This document shows, one piece after another, positions 1 through 8,012 of a DNA stretch of 35,099 nucleotides. The DNA comes from Candidatus Geothermincola secundus (GTDB taxonomy: Bacteria; Actinomycetota; Geothermincolia; Geothermincolales; Geothermincolaceae). The translations under genes were made by a program, and so were the position numbers. Position 1 is the stretch's first letter; each line of letters opens with the position of its first letter. Location of the stretch: positions 1-35,099 of the forward strand of contig JACVIY010000010.1 in assembly GCA_015711755.1 (NCBI GenBank), read 5' to 3'. The notes beneath the pieces were generated by a model. It was given only the letters and a program-made list of their open reading frames with translations. It did not search any database and was not told the DNA's origin.

Positions 1-83
1 TGGACATGAGGGTCGACAACGGGAAGGTTGTGGCTTATAGGGCCCGGGTCAAGCTGTCCTTCAAGTATCTGGGAAGGGACTGA
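1..83 (+). CDS. Dodecin-like flavin-binding protein, C-terminal fragment
   Basis: The window opens inside a reading frame that ends at the TGA at 81-83 and reads DMRVDNGKVVAYRARVKLSF near its end. A V-x-[ND]-GKVV-x-Y-x-V-x-[VL]-x-F pattern is typical of the last two beta strands of dodecins, small (about 70-residue) dodecameric proteins that store flavin in the cytoplasm. Only about 26 residues are visible, so the flavin-stacking Trp and the start are outside the window. A strong terminator hairpin follows the stop within 50 bases, which fits a short gene ending here. The call rests on the C-terminal pattern alone; another small beta-sheet protein is possible. Confidence 0.6.
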   Translation, partial: DMRVDNGKVVAYRARVKLSFKYLGRD

Positions 84-129
84 GCTTCTTCAGGTTATTG
101 CCGACCGGCAAAAAGGTCTGAAGAAGGTG

Positions 130-160
130 GCGGCGGGCAACCCCCGCCGCTTTAACTTTT
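130..160. terminator. Bidirectional intrinsic terminator
   Basis: A perfect 8-bp GC stem (GCGGCGGG at 130-137 with CCCGCCGC at 143-150) with a 5-base loop is followed by tttaactttt on the plus strand. On the minus strand the stem is followed by a looser T-rich run containing CTTTTTG. It lies between the dodecin-like gene (plus) and the kinase stop codon (minus), so it can end both converging transcripts. Confidence 0.8.
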
Positions 161-1852
161 ATCGGGCAGACGGCGCGATGCCTGCACGGAGGAGATCAGG
201 AATAGCAGGCAGCTCAGCAGGGCCAACCACAGCCCCAAGCCGGCTGTCTCACCCAGATGTCCTGCGCCGTGAGGCACTGTGGTCTCAATTCCCCTGCCCC
301 ATATCAGCCGGACAAGCAGGAAGAGAAGCACTGCCGCCAGGGCCGATGCTGCCGATGCGTTGATGACGCGGGATAAGGCGACGAGGTCTTTCCGGCTGAC
401 TAGGAGGGCGATGGAGAGGGCGAGATTGATCACCATCAGGATAAGGACAACAATGCCTTCCGGGTAGTTGATCCCGTATCGCGGGGGCGCTCCTCCGAAG
501 CGGCTGATCCAGGTGAGTTCCACCGAGAGTATCGCCAGCAGGCAGAACAGTATGCCGGCCATGCTCCAGGCGATAAGTCCCCGGTACTTCTCCGGAGCAG
601 CCAGAGGGGCACTTGGTTTGCTGGGGGTCGCGGGCTTGCCGAGGCGTGCGTATGGGGGAGAAGGGTGGCTTCGAGAAGGCGAGGACGGGATCTCGGGGGC
701 CCCTGATTGCGGCGGGGCGGCCGGCGCTGCGCCGATGCCCATGCTCATCGAGGCCTCTTCCAAAACCGACTGAAATGCTAGCGGTCTTCCCGGAGACGCC
801 TTTGAGGATTCCTCGATCGGGAAAAGCCTTGCGTCCACGGACTGTTTTTCTTCCTCCTTGCGGCGGTAGACCTCGGCGATGCGTTCCCGCCAATGCCGAT
901 CCCGGTGGAAATAGAACTGGCCAGAGGGCTCGTATTCAACCGGTCCCTCCAGGGATGAGGCGGCGCTCTCTGCCAGCTGGTCCCGGCGGGATCTTTCCAG
1001 GTCGAACTCTTTGTTCTCGACGGCCTCTCCGAGATCGGTCATCGCCTGGCGCAGGGCCATAAACTCGCCTTTCAGCTCCCTCATATCCGCATAGCGCAGG
1101 GATGGCTCCTTTTCGAGCATGCGGTGGATCACGGCGGCCAACCCCGCATGGACCTGCGGCGCCTTCTCCCGGAGAGGAACGGGCTCCTCCGAGGCGATCT
1201 TGTATATGATCGCATAATCGCTATCGGCCTCGAAGGGAGGGCGCCCGCAAAGCAACTCATAAAAAGTGACTCCCAAAGAGAATATGTCCACTCGGTGGTC
1301 ATAAGGGCGGTCCCGCACTATCTCCGGGGCCACGTACTGAGGGGTGCCGGTGATCATTCCGGTCTGGGTCACTCCCCTCATCATTACCAGTTTGGCGATG
1401 CCGAAATCCGTGATCTTGACGTTCCCGTTCTCCAGCGCGAAGATGTTGTCCGGCTTTATGTCCCGATGGATCACCCCCTGGGAGTGGGCGTAACCCAGAG
1501 CGTCGCAGAGCAGGGGGGCGATGCTCAACAACTCGTCCTGGGAGAAGACCCTCTCGGAGAGGATGTCGCCGAGGGTCTTTCCGTTTAAGTACTCCATGAC
1601 GATGAAGTGGCGGTCTCCGCTGGCGATGATGTCGTGGACGGTCACTATGTGCGGATGGGATAGGCGGGCGGCCGCACGCGCCTCCAGCTGGAACCTCTCC
1701 CGCATCTCGCTTTTTTCCTTATCGGAGAAGCTCTCGGGAACGCGAAGTTCTTTCAAAGCGACGTCGCGCTCCAGCAGGTTGTCGCGGGCCAGGTAGACCC
1801 GGCCCATGCCGCCGCTGCCGATCTGTCTGATTATCCGATAACGTGCCGCCAA
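152..1852 (-). CDS. Membrane Ser/Thr protein kinase (Hanks type, PknB-like)
   Basis: A cytoplasmic eukaryote-like kinase domain fills roughly residues 4-270. It has the glycine loop IGSGGMGRVY, the ATP-binding Lys in VALKEL (K34), the alpha-C Glu in QLEARAA (E57), HRDIKPDN (catalytic D131), DFG (D149) and GTPQYVAPE in the activation segment, so it should be active. A Pro/Ser-rich linker follows. The C terminus (about 426-557) carries four hydrophobic segments instead of the single helix plus PASTA repeats of PknB. I chose the TTG at 1852, preceded by GGGAGAGGGTGG, because the kinase fold begins there (AARYRIIRQI); the longer 614-aa ORF would overlap the upstream FHA gene by 80 bases. It lies 64 bases downstream of the FHA gene, its likely substrate or partner, and ends at a terminator. 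The kinase call is firm; its signal and targets are unknown. Confidence 0.9.
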   Translation of the reverse strand: MAARYRIIRQIGSGGMGRVYLARDNLLERDVALKELRVPESFSDKEKSEMRERFQLEARAAARLSHPHIVTVHDIIASGDRHFIVMEYLNGKTLGDILSERVFSQDELLSIAPLLCDALGYAHSQGVIHRDIKPDNIFALENGNVKITDFGIAKLVMMRGVTQTGMITGTPQYVAPEIVRDRPYDHRVDIFSLGVTFYELLCGRPPFEADSDYAIIYKIASEEPVPLREKAPQVHAGLAAVIHRMLEKEPSLRYADMRELKGEFMALRQAMTDLGEAVENKEFDLERSRRDQLAESAASSLEGPVEYEPSGQFYFHRDRHWRERIAEVYRRKEEEKQSVDARLFPIEESSKASPGRPLAFQSVLEEASMSMGIGAAPAAPPQSGAPEIPSSPSRSHPSPPYARLGKPATPSKPSAPLAAPEKYRGLIAWSMAGILFCLLAILSVELTWISRFGGAPPRYGINYPEGIVVLILMVINLALSIALLVSRKDLVALSRVINASAASALAAVLLFLLVRLIWGRGIETTVPHGAGHLGETAGLGLWLALLSCLLFLISSVQASRRLPDKS

Positions 1853-1916
1853 GCCCCACCCTCTCCCGAAAGAACGCCGGCCGCCGTTACTGTATCGGAC
1901 CTTGAAGCCGACTTCA

Positions 1917-2270
1917 TTAGACGCTTGTCCCGGGCTCCTGGGCCATTTGCCAACGGAAGACCATCTCCAGCTCTCCCAGCGAAAGGCGGTCGCCATCGCT
2001 TATCCTTGCGTAGCGCAGGGGCGGAAGGGCATCGCCGTTGAGCATGGTCCCGTTGGTGCTGCCCAGGTCGGCAAGGTAAGCGAGGGAAGGACCCATGACG
2101 ATCAAGCGGGCGTGACGGCGGGATACCCCCGCCTCCTTGCCCCCATGGGGCGCGAGGTCGATGTCGGGTATCATGCCGCTGGACTCGTCGCGCCGCCCGA
2201 TGAGGAACTCCGCCCCTCCTTCCAGCGGTAAAGCGGGGCCCGAGGGTCGCAGATGCAGAAATGCGGTCAT
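1917..2270 (-). CDS. FHA-domain phosphothreonine-binding protein
   Basis: A 117-residue protein that is essentially one forkhead-associated domain. It shows FLIGRRDES (FHA start), GVSRRHARL (Ser/Arg/His phosphopeptide contacts) and LGSTNGTMLNG (the Asn that reads pThr+3). FHA domains bind phosphothreonine, typically on proteins phosphorylated by Hanks kinases, and the next gene on the same strand is such a kinase, so the two probably act together. The ATG at 2270 has no Shine-Dalgarno sequence; a perfect TATAAT ends 6 bases before it, so the mRNA probably starts on the ATG. There is no other domain and no membrane segment. The adaptor role is inferred. Confidence 0.9.
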   Translation of the reverse strand: MTAFLHLRPSGPALPLEGGAEFLIGRRDESSGMIPDIDLAPHGGKEAGVSRRHARLIVMGPSLAYLADLGSTNGTMLNGDALPPLRYARISDGDRLSLGELEMVFRWQMAQEPGTSV

Positions 2271-2276
2271 GGCAGG

Positions 2277-2282
2277 ATTATA
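2277..2282 (-). promoter_or_regulatory. -10 box for leaderless FHA-kinase transcript
   Basis: TATAAT (minus strand) with exactly six bases before the ATG at 2270 places the expected +1 on the A of the start codon. No convincing -35 hexamer is visible 17 bases upstream. Confidence 0.6.
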
Positions 2283-2466
2283 GCGCGGGTGACCCGGGCC
2301 ATGGGAGGTCCGCGCCCCAAAGGGAGCGGAAGAGCTTGTGGGCGTCGCCTGCTGTTCTGGGGGAAACGCGCATGAACGGGTCCGCCCGGGAAGGTCGGCG
2401 CGGAATCATCCCCAAGGCCCCGCTTCTCGACAAGACCCCCAATGGAAGTGATGACATTCGTTCCTT

Positions 2467-2472
2467 TATAAT
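2467..2472 (+). promoter_or_regulatory. -10 box of response-regulator gene
   Basis: TATAAT in front of the response regulator. The expected start site near 2479 leaves a short leader carrying GGGAAGGA before the ATG at 2490. No good -35 hexamer is visible at the standard spacing. Confidence 0.5.
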
Positions 2473-2489
2473 TCTTTTGGGAAGGACGG

Positions 2490-3197
2490 ATGAGGCGGGG
2501 AGGCGCTTTGAGCAAGAAGCTCATCTTGGTTGCGGACGATGACATGCACATCCGCAGGCTCATCTCCGAGCTGCTGGAGAATGAGGGGTACGAGGTCATC
2601 CAGGCGAGGGACGGACGGGAGGCCCTGGAATTCGCCCAGCAGCTGCAGCCAGACCTGATAATCCTGGACATCATCATGCCCAATGTCGACGGGATGGAGG
2701 TCTGCAAGCGCCTCCGCAACGTCACCAGCGTGCCCATAATCTTCCTGACGGCCAAAGACGACATCACCGACCTGGTCAGCGGTCTGGCCATAGGGGGAGA
2801 CGATTACATTACCAAGCCTTTCAAGGGAGCCGAACTGGTGGCCAGGGCCAAAGCGGCGCTGCGCCGATCCGAGGCCATGCGCTACCGACCCGAAGAGGAG
2901 GACTACATCTCCGTGGAAGGCCTGGAGATAGACCGCAAGCGAAGGGAGGTGGCGGTGGATGGCAACCCGGTGGAGCTGACGCCCACCGAATTCGACTTGC
3001 TGTGGCTTCTGGTGAGCAACCGCGGGGTTGTCTTCACCCGCAAGGATATCGTCAAGCATCTCTGGGGATACGACGATCCGGGATTCTCCCGCAGTATCGA
3101 CACCCATGTGGCCAGGCTGCGCAAGAAGATCGAGCGCGATCCCTCCAAACCCGAGTTCATCCGCACGGTGACAGGTCTGGGGTATAAGTTCTTCTGA
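2490..3197 (+). CDS. OmpR/PhoB-family response regulator
   Basis: The N-terminal receiver domain (about residues 8-125) has the acidic pocket VADDD, the phospho-acceptor Asp in LIILDIIMP, the conserved Thr in FLTAKDD and the Lys in DYITKPF. The C-terminal winged helix (about 135-235) ends in the usual HVARLRKKIE ... RTVTGLGYKF. It should bind DNA when phosphorylated by a sensor histidine kinase, but no histidine kinase lies in this window, so it is an orphan here. The ATG at 2490 has GGGAAGGA upstream; a TTG at 2508 (LSKKLILVAD), with GGGGAGG before it, is an alternative that starts right at the domain. The next gene begins two bases after its stop, so the two are probably cotranscribed. Confidence 0.93.
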   Translation: MRRGGALSKKLILVADDDMHIRRLISELLENEGYEVIQARDGREALEFAQQLQPDLIILDIIMPNVDGMEVCKRLRNVTSVPIIFLTAKDDITDLVSGLAIGGDDYITKPFKGAELVARAKAALRRSEAMRYRPEEEDYISVEGLEIDRKRREVAVDGNPVELTPTEFDLLWLLVSNRGVVFTRKDIVKHLWGYDDPGFSRSIDTHVARLRKKIERDPSKPEFIRTVTGLGYKFF

Positions 3198-3199
3198 TC

Positions 3200-4639
3200 A
3201 TGCGCGCCCTATTCCTCTACTCGGAACAGGATCCCTTCATGCCCGAAAAGCCCCTGGAGGTGCAGGAGAGGGTGCAGTTCGGCATCTCCTACATCTCGGC
3301 GGTGCTCAAGCGCGCAGGCCACCTCACTGACCTGGTTGTCCTGACCCGCAGCAATTTTCACCGACTGGACGAGTGGATCGAGGAGTTTCGCCCGGACATA
3401 ACTTGCTTCACCGCCGTATACAGCGAGTACCCCATCATGGCCAAAGCGGCGCGCCATATAAAGGCCAGACACCCCCGCGTGTTCACCCTGCTGGGCGGCC
3501 CCCATCCATCACTCAATCCCATCGAGTGCCTAAGGGGAGGGTTCGACGCGGTCTGCGTTGGTGAGGGTGAGTTCCCCACCCTTGAGCTGCTCGATCAGCT
3601 CCGGGAAGGTAGGGCTCCCTCGGGCATCCCCAACCTCTGGTTCAAGAGAAACGGAACGGTGGAGAGGAATCCGGCTCGCCCCTTCCTCCAGGACCTCGAT
3701 TCGCTTCCCTTTCCCGACCGGGAGATGTGGGACCGTTGGATCGCTTATCCCGCATATCGGCCCTCGGTGCTGCTGGGTAGAGGCTGCCCTTTCCAGTGCA
3801 CTTACTGCTGCAATCATGCAATGAGGCGGCTTGCACCGGGGCGTTACGTAAGGCTGCGCTCTCCCGGCTCAGTGGTGGCGGAGATAGAGGATTTCACCGA
3901 GCGCTACCCCGAGGCCGTGCAATTTTATCTGGAGGTGGAGACCATGGGCACCGACCTCCAGTGGGCGCTGCGGATGTGCGAGGCCCTGGAGGAGGTTAAT
4001 CGCAGGCGGAAAACCCCCTTGGAGTTCGGGACCAACCTCCGGGTGACGCCGCGCCGCGATTACCGCGAGCTCTTCGGGGCCATGAGCCGGGCCAATTTCA
4101 CTTTCGTGAACATCGGGCTGGAATCGGGGAGCGAGCGCCTGCGGCGGGAGGTTCTCAACCGGCGATATTCCAATCAGGACATCATCAGTGCGGTTCGGGC
4201 CGCGCGGTCCTGCGGGTTGAAAGTGGGTCTGTACAATCTCATCGGCATACCGGGGGAGACGCTGGAGGATTTCCGCAGCACCGTAGAGGTCAACCGCCTG
4301 TGCCAGCCCGACCATTTCCTTTTAAGCGTCTTCTTCCCCTATCCCGGAAGCGACCTTCACGAGAAGGTGAGGAGGGAGGGCATTCTCGAGGACGAGCCCG
4401 ACACCCGATTGGAGAGGCGCCGCCCTGTCCTCGACCAGCCCGGCTTCCGGCGTCGACAGGTCAAGCGGCGTTTGAACCGCTTCGCCTGGGATGTATACAA
4501 GGGCTACAAGCCTGCGGGAGCCATCTTGTATGTTATGGCCATGGCCCGCATCGCTTCTTCGCCCCGTCTGCTGCGGGCATGGAGGGGCTTGCAAAGAAGG
4601 AGATTTGGGCGAAAGAAAAGGCCGGGACAGGGTGGTTGA
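3200..4639 (+). CDS. B12-binding-type radical SAM protein
   Basis: A 479-residue protein with two modules. Residues 1-150 resemble the B12-binding (Rossmann) domain seen in BchE/P-methylase-type enzymes, with LLGGPHPSLNP and the FDAVCVGEGE signature. The canonical cobalamin DxHxxG motif is not evident, so cobalamin may not be bound in the usual way. Residues 185-400 form a radical SAM barrel with the cluster motif GRGCPFQCTYC (C196, C200, C203), then NIGLESGSERLR and GIPGETLEDF. The C terminus is basic. The family usually modifies lipids, tetrapyrroles or natural products by methylation or rearrangement; the substrate is not readable from sequence. The start lies two bases after the response-regulator stop, suggesting one operon and possibly coregulation. 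Confidence 0.85.
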   Translation: MRALFLYSEQDPFMPEKPLEVQERVQFGISYISAVLKRAGHLTDLVVLTRSNFHRLDEWIEEFRPDITCFTAVYSEYPIMAKAARHIKARHPRVFTLLGGPHPSLNPIECLRGGFDAVCVGEGEFPTLELLDQLREGRAPSGIPNLWFKRNGTVERNPARPFLQDLDSLPFPDREMWDRWIAYPAYRPSVLLGRGCPFQCTYCCNHAMRRLAPGRYVRLRSPGSVVAEIEDFTERYPEAVQFYLEVETMGTDLQWALRMCEALEEVNRRRKTPLEFGTNLRVTPRRDYRELFGAMSRANFTFVNIGLESGSERLRREVLNRRYSNQDIISAVRAARSCGLKVGLYNLIGIPGETLEDFRSTVEVNRLCQPDHFLLSVFFPYPGSDLHEKVRREGILEDEPDTRLERRRPVLDQPGFRRRQVKRRLNRFAWDVYKGYKPAGAILYVMAMARIASSPRLLRAWRGLQRRRFGRKKRPGQGG

Positions 4640-4662
4640 GCACAGGGGGATGAGGAGGCGGC

Positions 4663-6042
4663 TCAGGAGGAAAGCCCTCTAGATAGGATGGAACGGGCTG
4701 CCACCAACCCGGATACGGAGGCCTGCATGAGACCTCGGGTCACACCGGCGCCATCGCCTATGGCGTACAGGTCGCGGATAACCGTCATGAGCCCTCCATC
4801 CAGCTGATGGCGGGCCGAGTAGAACTTCACCTCGACCCCGTAAAGCAGGGTGTTTCTGGAGCCCACGCCGGGAGCCAGTCGGTCCAGGGCCCGCAGCATC
4901 TCCATTATGTCCTGCAGATAACGGTAGGGCAGGACGAAGCTAAGGTCGCCCGGAGTGGCGTCGCGCAGGCTGGGAGCGATGGTAGAGCGGGCCAACCGCT
5001 GCGCGGTGGAGCGGCGCCCCTTCTCCAGGTCGCCGAGCCTTTGGACCAGTATGCCCTCGCCTAAAAGGTTGGCCAAGCGGGCGATGTACTTTCCGTAGGA
5101 GATGGGCTGGCGGAACGGATCGGTGAAGCGCGTGTTCACCAAAACGGCGAAATTGGTCAGGTCGCTTCGACGATCGGAGTAGCTGTGCCCGTTGACGGTG
5201 AGTACGTCACCGTAACGCTCCGCGCAGACCACCCCGTGGGGATTGACGCAGAAGGTGCGCACCCGATCCTCGAAGGCCCGGGAATGATAGATGAGCTTGG
5301 GCTCGTAGAGATCCCGGGTGAGATCCTCCAGGACCGGAGCGGGCACCTCCACCCGCACTCCGATATCCACGTCATTGGCCCTGATCTCACCGCCCAGCGA
5401 CTTGAGCAGCCCCGCCAGCCATTCCGCCCCTTCTCTTCCGGGAGCGAGTATGACCGCGTCCGCGGTGATCTCCTCACCGGAGGTTGTCCGCACCCCCCTT
5501 GCTTTGCCCTCCTCCACCAGGACGCCGGCTGCCTCCGTTCCGGTGCGAACCTCCACTTTCCCCCGCAGGCTGTCGCCGATGCGGACCAGCACGTCACGGC
5601 AGCGGTCGGTTCCCATATGACGCAGGCGCATCGGCACAAGTTGAAGCTCGGCGAGCACGGCCTTCCTGGCCCATGCCGCGGCCTTCTCTTCGTCGCCGAA
5701 GTGGACGGACGGCGCGCCGAATTCCATCCAGATACGATCGGCTTCCTCGATGAGGTCGGAAAGCCGCTCCCTGCCCACGTATTCCTCAAGCCATCCACCC
5801 ACTTCGGGCGAGAGGGTCAGCTTGCCGTCGCTGAAGGCGCCGGCGCCGCCCCATCCGCAGGTTATGGAGCAGGGATCGCACCTGCGGCAGCTGGAGACGC
5901 GGCCCGGGCATTCGCGATTCTCCACCGGAGGCCCTTTCTCCAGCATCAAGACGTTGAGGCCGTCTCGCCTGACCAGCTCCAGGGCGGCGAATATCCCCGC
6001 CGGCCCCGCTCCCACGATGATAACGTCGTAATCTTTTCCCAC
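4663..6042 (-). CDS. FAD-dependent dehydrogenase, COG2509 type
   Basis: A 459-residue flavoprotein. It opens with the dinucleotide-binding motif DVIIVGAGPAGIFAA and an acidic strand end (MLEKG). It then has a Cys-rich stretch (ECPGR ... CRRCDPC ... TCGWGGAGAFSDGKL) characteristic of the uncharacterised COG2509 dehydrogenases. A second FAD contact, YAIGDGAGVTRGL, lies near the C terminus. Residues 60-80 could ligate a metal or form disulfides. Substrate and acceptor are unknown; the family is often annotated only as NAD(P)/FAD-dependent oxidoreductase. It starts with GTG, has no Shine-Dalgarno sequence, and a TAAGAT box ends 6 bases upstream, suggesting a leaderless mRNA. It converges on the radical SAM gene with a 23-base gap. 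Confidence 0.85.
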   Translation of the reverse strand: MGKDYDVIIVGAGPAGIFAALELVRRDGLNVLMLEKGPPVENRECPGRVSSCRRCDPCSITCGWGGAGAFSDGKLTLSPEVGGWLEEYVGRERLSDLIEEADRIWMEFGAPSVHFGDEEKAAAWARKAVLAELQLVPMRLRHMGTDRCRDVLVRIGDSLRGKVEVRTGTEAAGVLVEEGKARGVRTTSGEEITADAVILAPGREGAEWLAGLLKSLGGEIRANDVDIGVRVEVPAPVLEDLTRDLYEPKLIYHSRAFEDRVRTFCVNPHGVVCAERYGDVLTVNGHSYSDRRSDLTNFAVLVNTRFTDPFRQPISYGKYIARLANLLGEGILVQRLGDLEKGRRSTAQRLARSTIAPSLRDATPGDLSFVLPYRYLQDIMEMLRALDRLAPGVGSRNTLLYGVEVKFYSARHQLDGGLMTVIRDLYAIGDGAGVTRGLMQASVSGLVAARSILSRGLSS

Positions 6043-6048
6043 GGTATT

Positions 6049-6054
6049 ATCTTA
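6049..6054 (-). promoter_or_regulatory. -10 box for leaderless COG2509 transcript
   Basis: TAAGAT (minus strand), then six bases (aatacc), then the GTG start at 6042. The spacing puts +1 on the start codon. The hexamer fits TANNNT but is not the full consensus, and no -35 is clear. Confidence 0.45.
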
Positions 6055-6285
6055 AACCACGGGACGTTAAAAGGATATAAGTACCGGCGCCGGGGAACGG
6101 GCTTACGCGGCGGATGATCGTAGGAGAGGGCGGATATTTTCCCATTGACGACCGGCCTGGCCCTTCAAGAAAGTCACGGGATCAAATAATGTCGGCGGAA
6201 GGGGATGGAGACTTTCCGCATGACCGCGGTTCCGCATTTTCGGAGCGGATGCCGGCGGTGAAGAAAGGAGGCCCATTCACTGTGC

Positions 6286-6291
6286 TACAAT
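6286..6291 (+). promoter_or_regulatory. -10 box for leaderless phosphatase transcript
   Basis: TACAAT is followed by seven bases and the ATG at 6299. The only GGAGG nearby (in aaaggaggc, about 6265-6271) lies upstream of this box and is too far away to serve as a ribosome binding site. Confidence 0.5.
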
Positions 6292-6298
6292 ACGCGTC

Positions 6299-6940
6299 AT
6301 GAGTATGCTCTACCTGATCAGGCACGGAGAGACCGACTTCCACGTGCAGAAAAAGGCCCTCGGCAGGCTGGACATAGGTTTGAACGAGCTGGGGATGAGG
6401 CAGGCGGGACTGGTGGCGGAGGCGCTGCGGGGTAAGGGCATAAAGGCGGTTTATTCCAGCCCCCTGGCCCGCTGCCTGCAGACGGCCCGTCCCTTGGCGG
6501 AGGCGCTGGGATTGGAGGTGGGGGTGAGGGAGGGCCTCCAGGAGATAGACCTGGGCGAATGGGACGGGATGCCCTTCAGCCGGATCTACGAGGAAGGGGG
6601 AGAGGTCTTCGCCCGCTGGTTGAGATCGCCGGCGGAGGTGCGAATACCCGGCGGAGAACTCCTGGAGGAAGTGAGAGAGCGGGTGATCGGGGCGGTCAAC
6701 GGCATTATGGCCGCCCATTCGACGGAGGAGGATCTGGCTGTCTTCAGTCATGGCGGCCCGCTGCGGCTGCTGCTTTTCGAGGTCATGGGGCTGGAGGCCA
6801 ACCGTATTTTTCGGGTGGAGGTGGACCTTGCCTCCATCTCCGCCATTAAATATTTCGGCGATTCCCTGGATGATGCCGCGGTGGCCTTCATTAACGATAC
6901 CTGCCACCTGGGCGCACGGCGCTCCGATACCAGGGGGTGA
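6299..6940 (+). CDS. Histidine phosphatase family protein (GpmB/CobC-like)
   Basis: A 213-residue cytoplasmic phosphatase of the RHG superfamily. The phospho-His motif is at residues 5-12 (LIRHGETDF), followed by YSSPLARCLQTA, the acid residue in LQEIDLGEWDG, and the second catalytic His in VFSHGGPLRLL. This layout is shared by cofactor-dependent phosphoglycerate mutase homologues, alpha-ribazole phosphatases (CobC) and broad-specificity phosphatases, and motifs alone do not separate them. No cobalamin genes are adjacent, so a broad-specificity phosphatase is the safest call. The start at 6299 is preceded by a -10 box seven bases away; a second ATG two codons later is also possible. Confidence 0.88.
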   Translation: MSMLYLIRHGETDFHVQKKALGRLDIGLNELGMRQAGLVAEALRGKGIKAVYSSPLARCLQTARPLAEALGLEVGVREGLQEIDLGEWDGMPFSRIYEEGGEVFARWLRSPAEVRIPGGELLEEVRERVIGAVNGIMAAHSTEEDLAVFSHGGPLRLLLFEVMGLEANRIFRVEVDLASISAIKYFGDSLDDAAVAFINDTCHLGARRSDTRG

Positions 6941-6976
6941 GAGCCCCTGGAGGGCGGAGTTGCGTCGGTCCGCCGC

Positions 6977-7360
6977 TCAGGACGGGGGTTTGTCGCAGCC
7001 CGGGCAGAAGGATAAGCTCTCTCTCGGCAGGGGGTTCGTGAAGTACTCGCAGAACCCCTGGACCTCGCGACTTTCCTTGAAACAGGGGTGATGCCTGCCG
7101 TGAAGGTGCGCCGTTGTAAGCAGCTGCCTTCGAGCAGCGTCTGGCGCTGAACAACGGCCAGACGGCAGAAACGGTGCGAACAGGAAGGCGAAACGGTTTC
7201 TCGGGAGCGCGCTGCAGGCCTCTTGGGCGCAGTAGGGCAACCCATAGACGATATCCCCCTCGAAACAGCCTCAGCGCTGCTCTATGGAGCCGCGCCGGAG
7301 ACCCACCCTTTCGTTGGCCCTAAATGGCATCTCTTCGAGCTGGGTGAACTCGCTCTCCAT
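6977..7360 (-). pseudogene. Decayed small Cys-rich protein gene with in-frame TGA
   Basis: Reading the minus strand from the ATG at 7360 (preceded by GGAGAAGG) gives MESEFTQLEEMPFRANERVG, then an in-frame TGA at 7273-7271, then 87 or more further residues in the same frame. These include GLPYCAQEACSALP and end with GFCEYFTNPLPRE-x5-CPGC and a TGA. Composition on both sides of the stop looks coding, and Cys/His pairs (YCAQEAC, HHPCF, FCPGC) suggest a metal-binding protein of about 127 residues. CGA to TGA, one transition, would create the stop. I do not recognise the family. A recoded or readthrough stop is possible, but no selenocysteine hairpin is evident after the TGA. Confidence 0.45.
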
Positions 7361-7450
7361 GGCGCCTTCTCCGGCGAACACGACCCGTTTTCTGAAGAGC
7401 GGGAGTGCTCGTAAGTGAAGCCGAAAAGGGACAATGTGGCCCCCTGTGTT

Positions 7451-7885
7451 TTAAAAGCGACCGGGCGCGACGAAGCTTATAGCGACCTCATACAGGCGCT
7501 CGTTAACGCTGTCCTTTATGCCCTCGATCTCTCCCCAACGGGCGGAACTGCGGAAGCGACGGGACGGCAGCTCGGGTTGCTCCTCGAATGCGGGAGCATC
7601 GGGGGAGGAGGCCTCCGAATCGTTGAGGATCGTGATGGTGCCCCGAGCGTTCCTATCCTTATCGAGCTCGATGCCGAAAACCTTCTAGATGGAACCTGGC
7701 CGGCCCAAATAAGAGGTCCGAATCGAGGCGGACGCCGTCCGCTTTCCTGATCGGCCGAAGGCAGGCATCACCTTCGCCGCTGAGCCGAGCATGGCCATAA
7801 CCGCCAGCAGCGCGAGGATTTTTCGGCCTACTCTAACCGAGGAACAGCTCTTTCCCGTTTCGGGTACCTCGGGGCCGTCGAGCAC
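7451..7885 (-). pseudogene. Remnant of a small exported protein gene with in-frame TAG
   Basis: The minus-strand frame contains a signal-peptide-like stretch (GRKILALLAVMAMLGSAA), then an amber stop at 7687-7685. It continues in the same frame with 77 coding-like residues (KVFGIELDKDRNARGTITIL ... EGIKDSVNERLYEVAISFVAPG) to a TAA at 7453-7451. CAG to TAG would explain the stop. No good start codon with a ribosome binding site precedes the signal peptide; the GTG at 7885 lacks one, so the 5' end may also be damaged. It shares its frame with the next remnant downstream, 90 bases away. The family is not recognised. Confidence 0.4.
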
Positions 7886-8012
7886 AGCGGATCGGAAAAG
7901 GGGCGGCTAAGACTGACCAACGCGCATGAGCCCAGGGGATCGATCCTCCAAAGAGCGGGGCCGCCCCCTCCTCTTATCGCCCCGCCGCGAAGACTCGTCC
8001 CCCCTGATTTCC

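Noticed and set aside
5185-6117. 310-codon plus-strand ORF opposite the COG2509 flavoprotein
   Set aside because: The minus strand carries FAD motifs across the same region; the plus translation is a shadow without motifs.
7271-7273. Selenocysteine at the in-frame TGA of the Cys-rich remnant
   Set aside because: No hairpin of SECIS type is visible just after the TGA, the formate dehydrogenase here uses Cys, and a second stop (TAG) in the neighbouring remnant points to decay.
7685-7687. Pyrrolysine insertion at the in-frame TAG
   Set aside because: No pyl genes are in the window, the gene lacks a credible start, and a CAG-to-TAG change is a simpler explanation.
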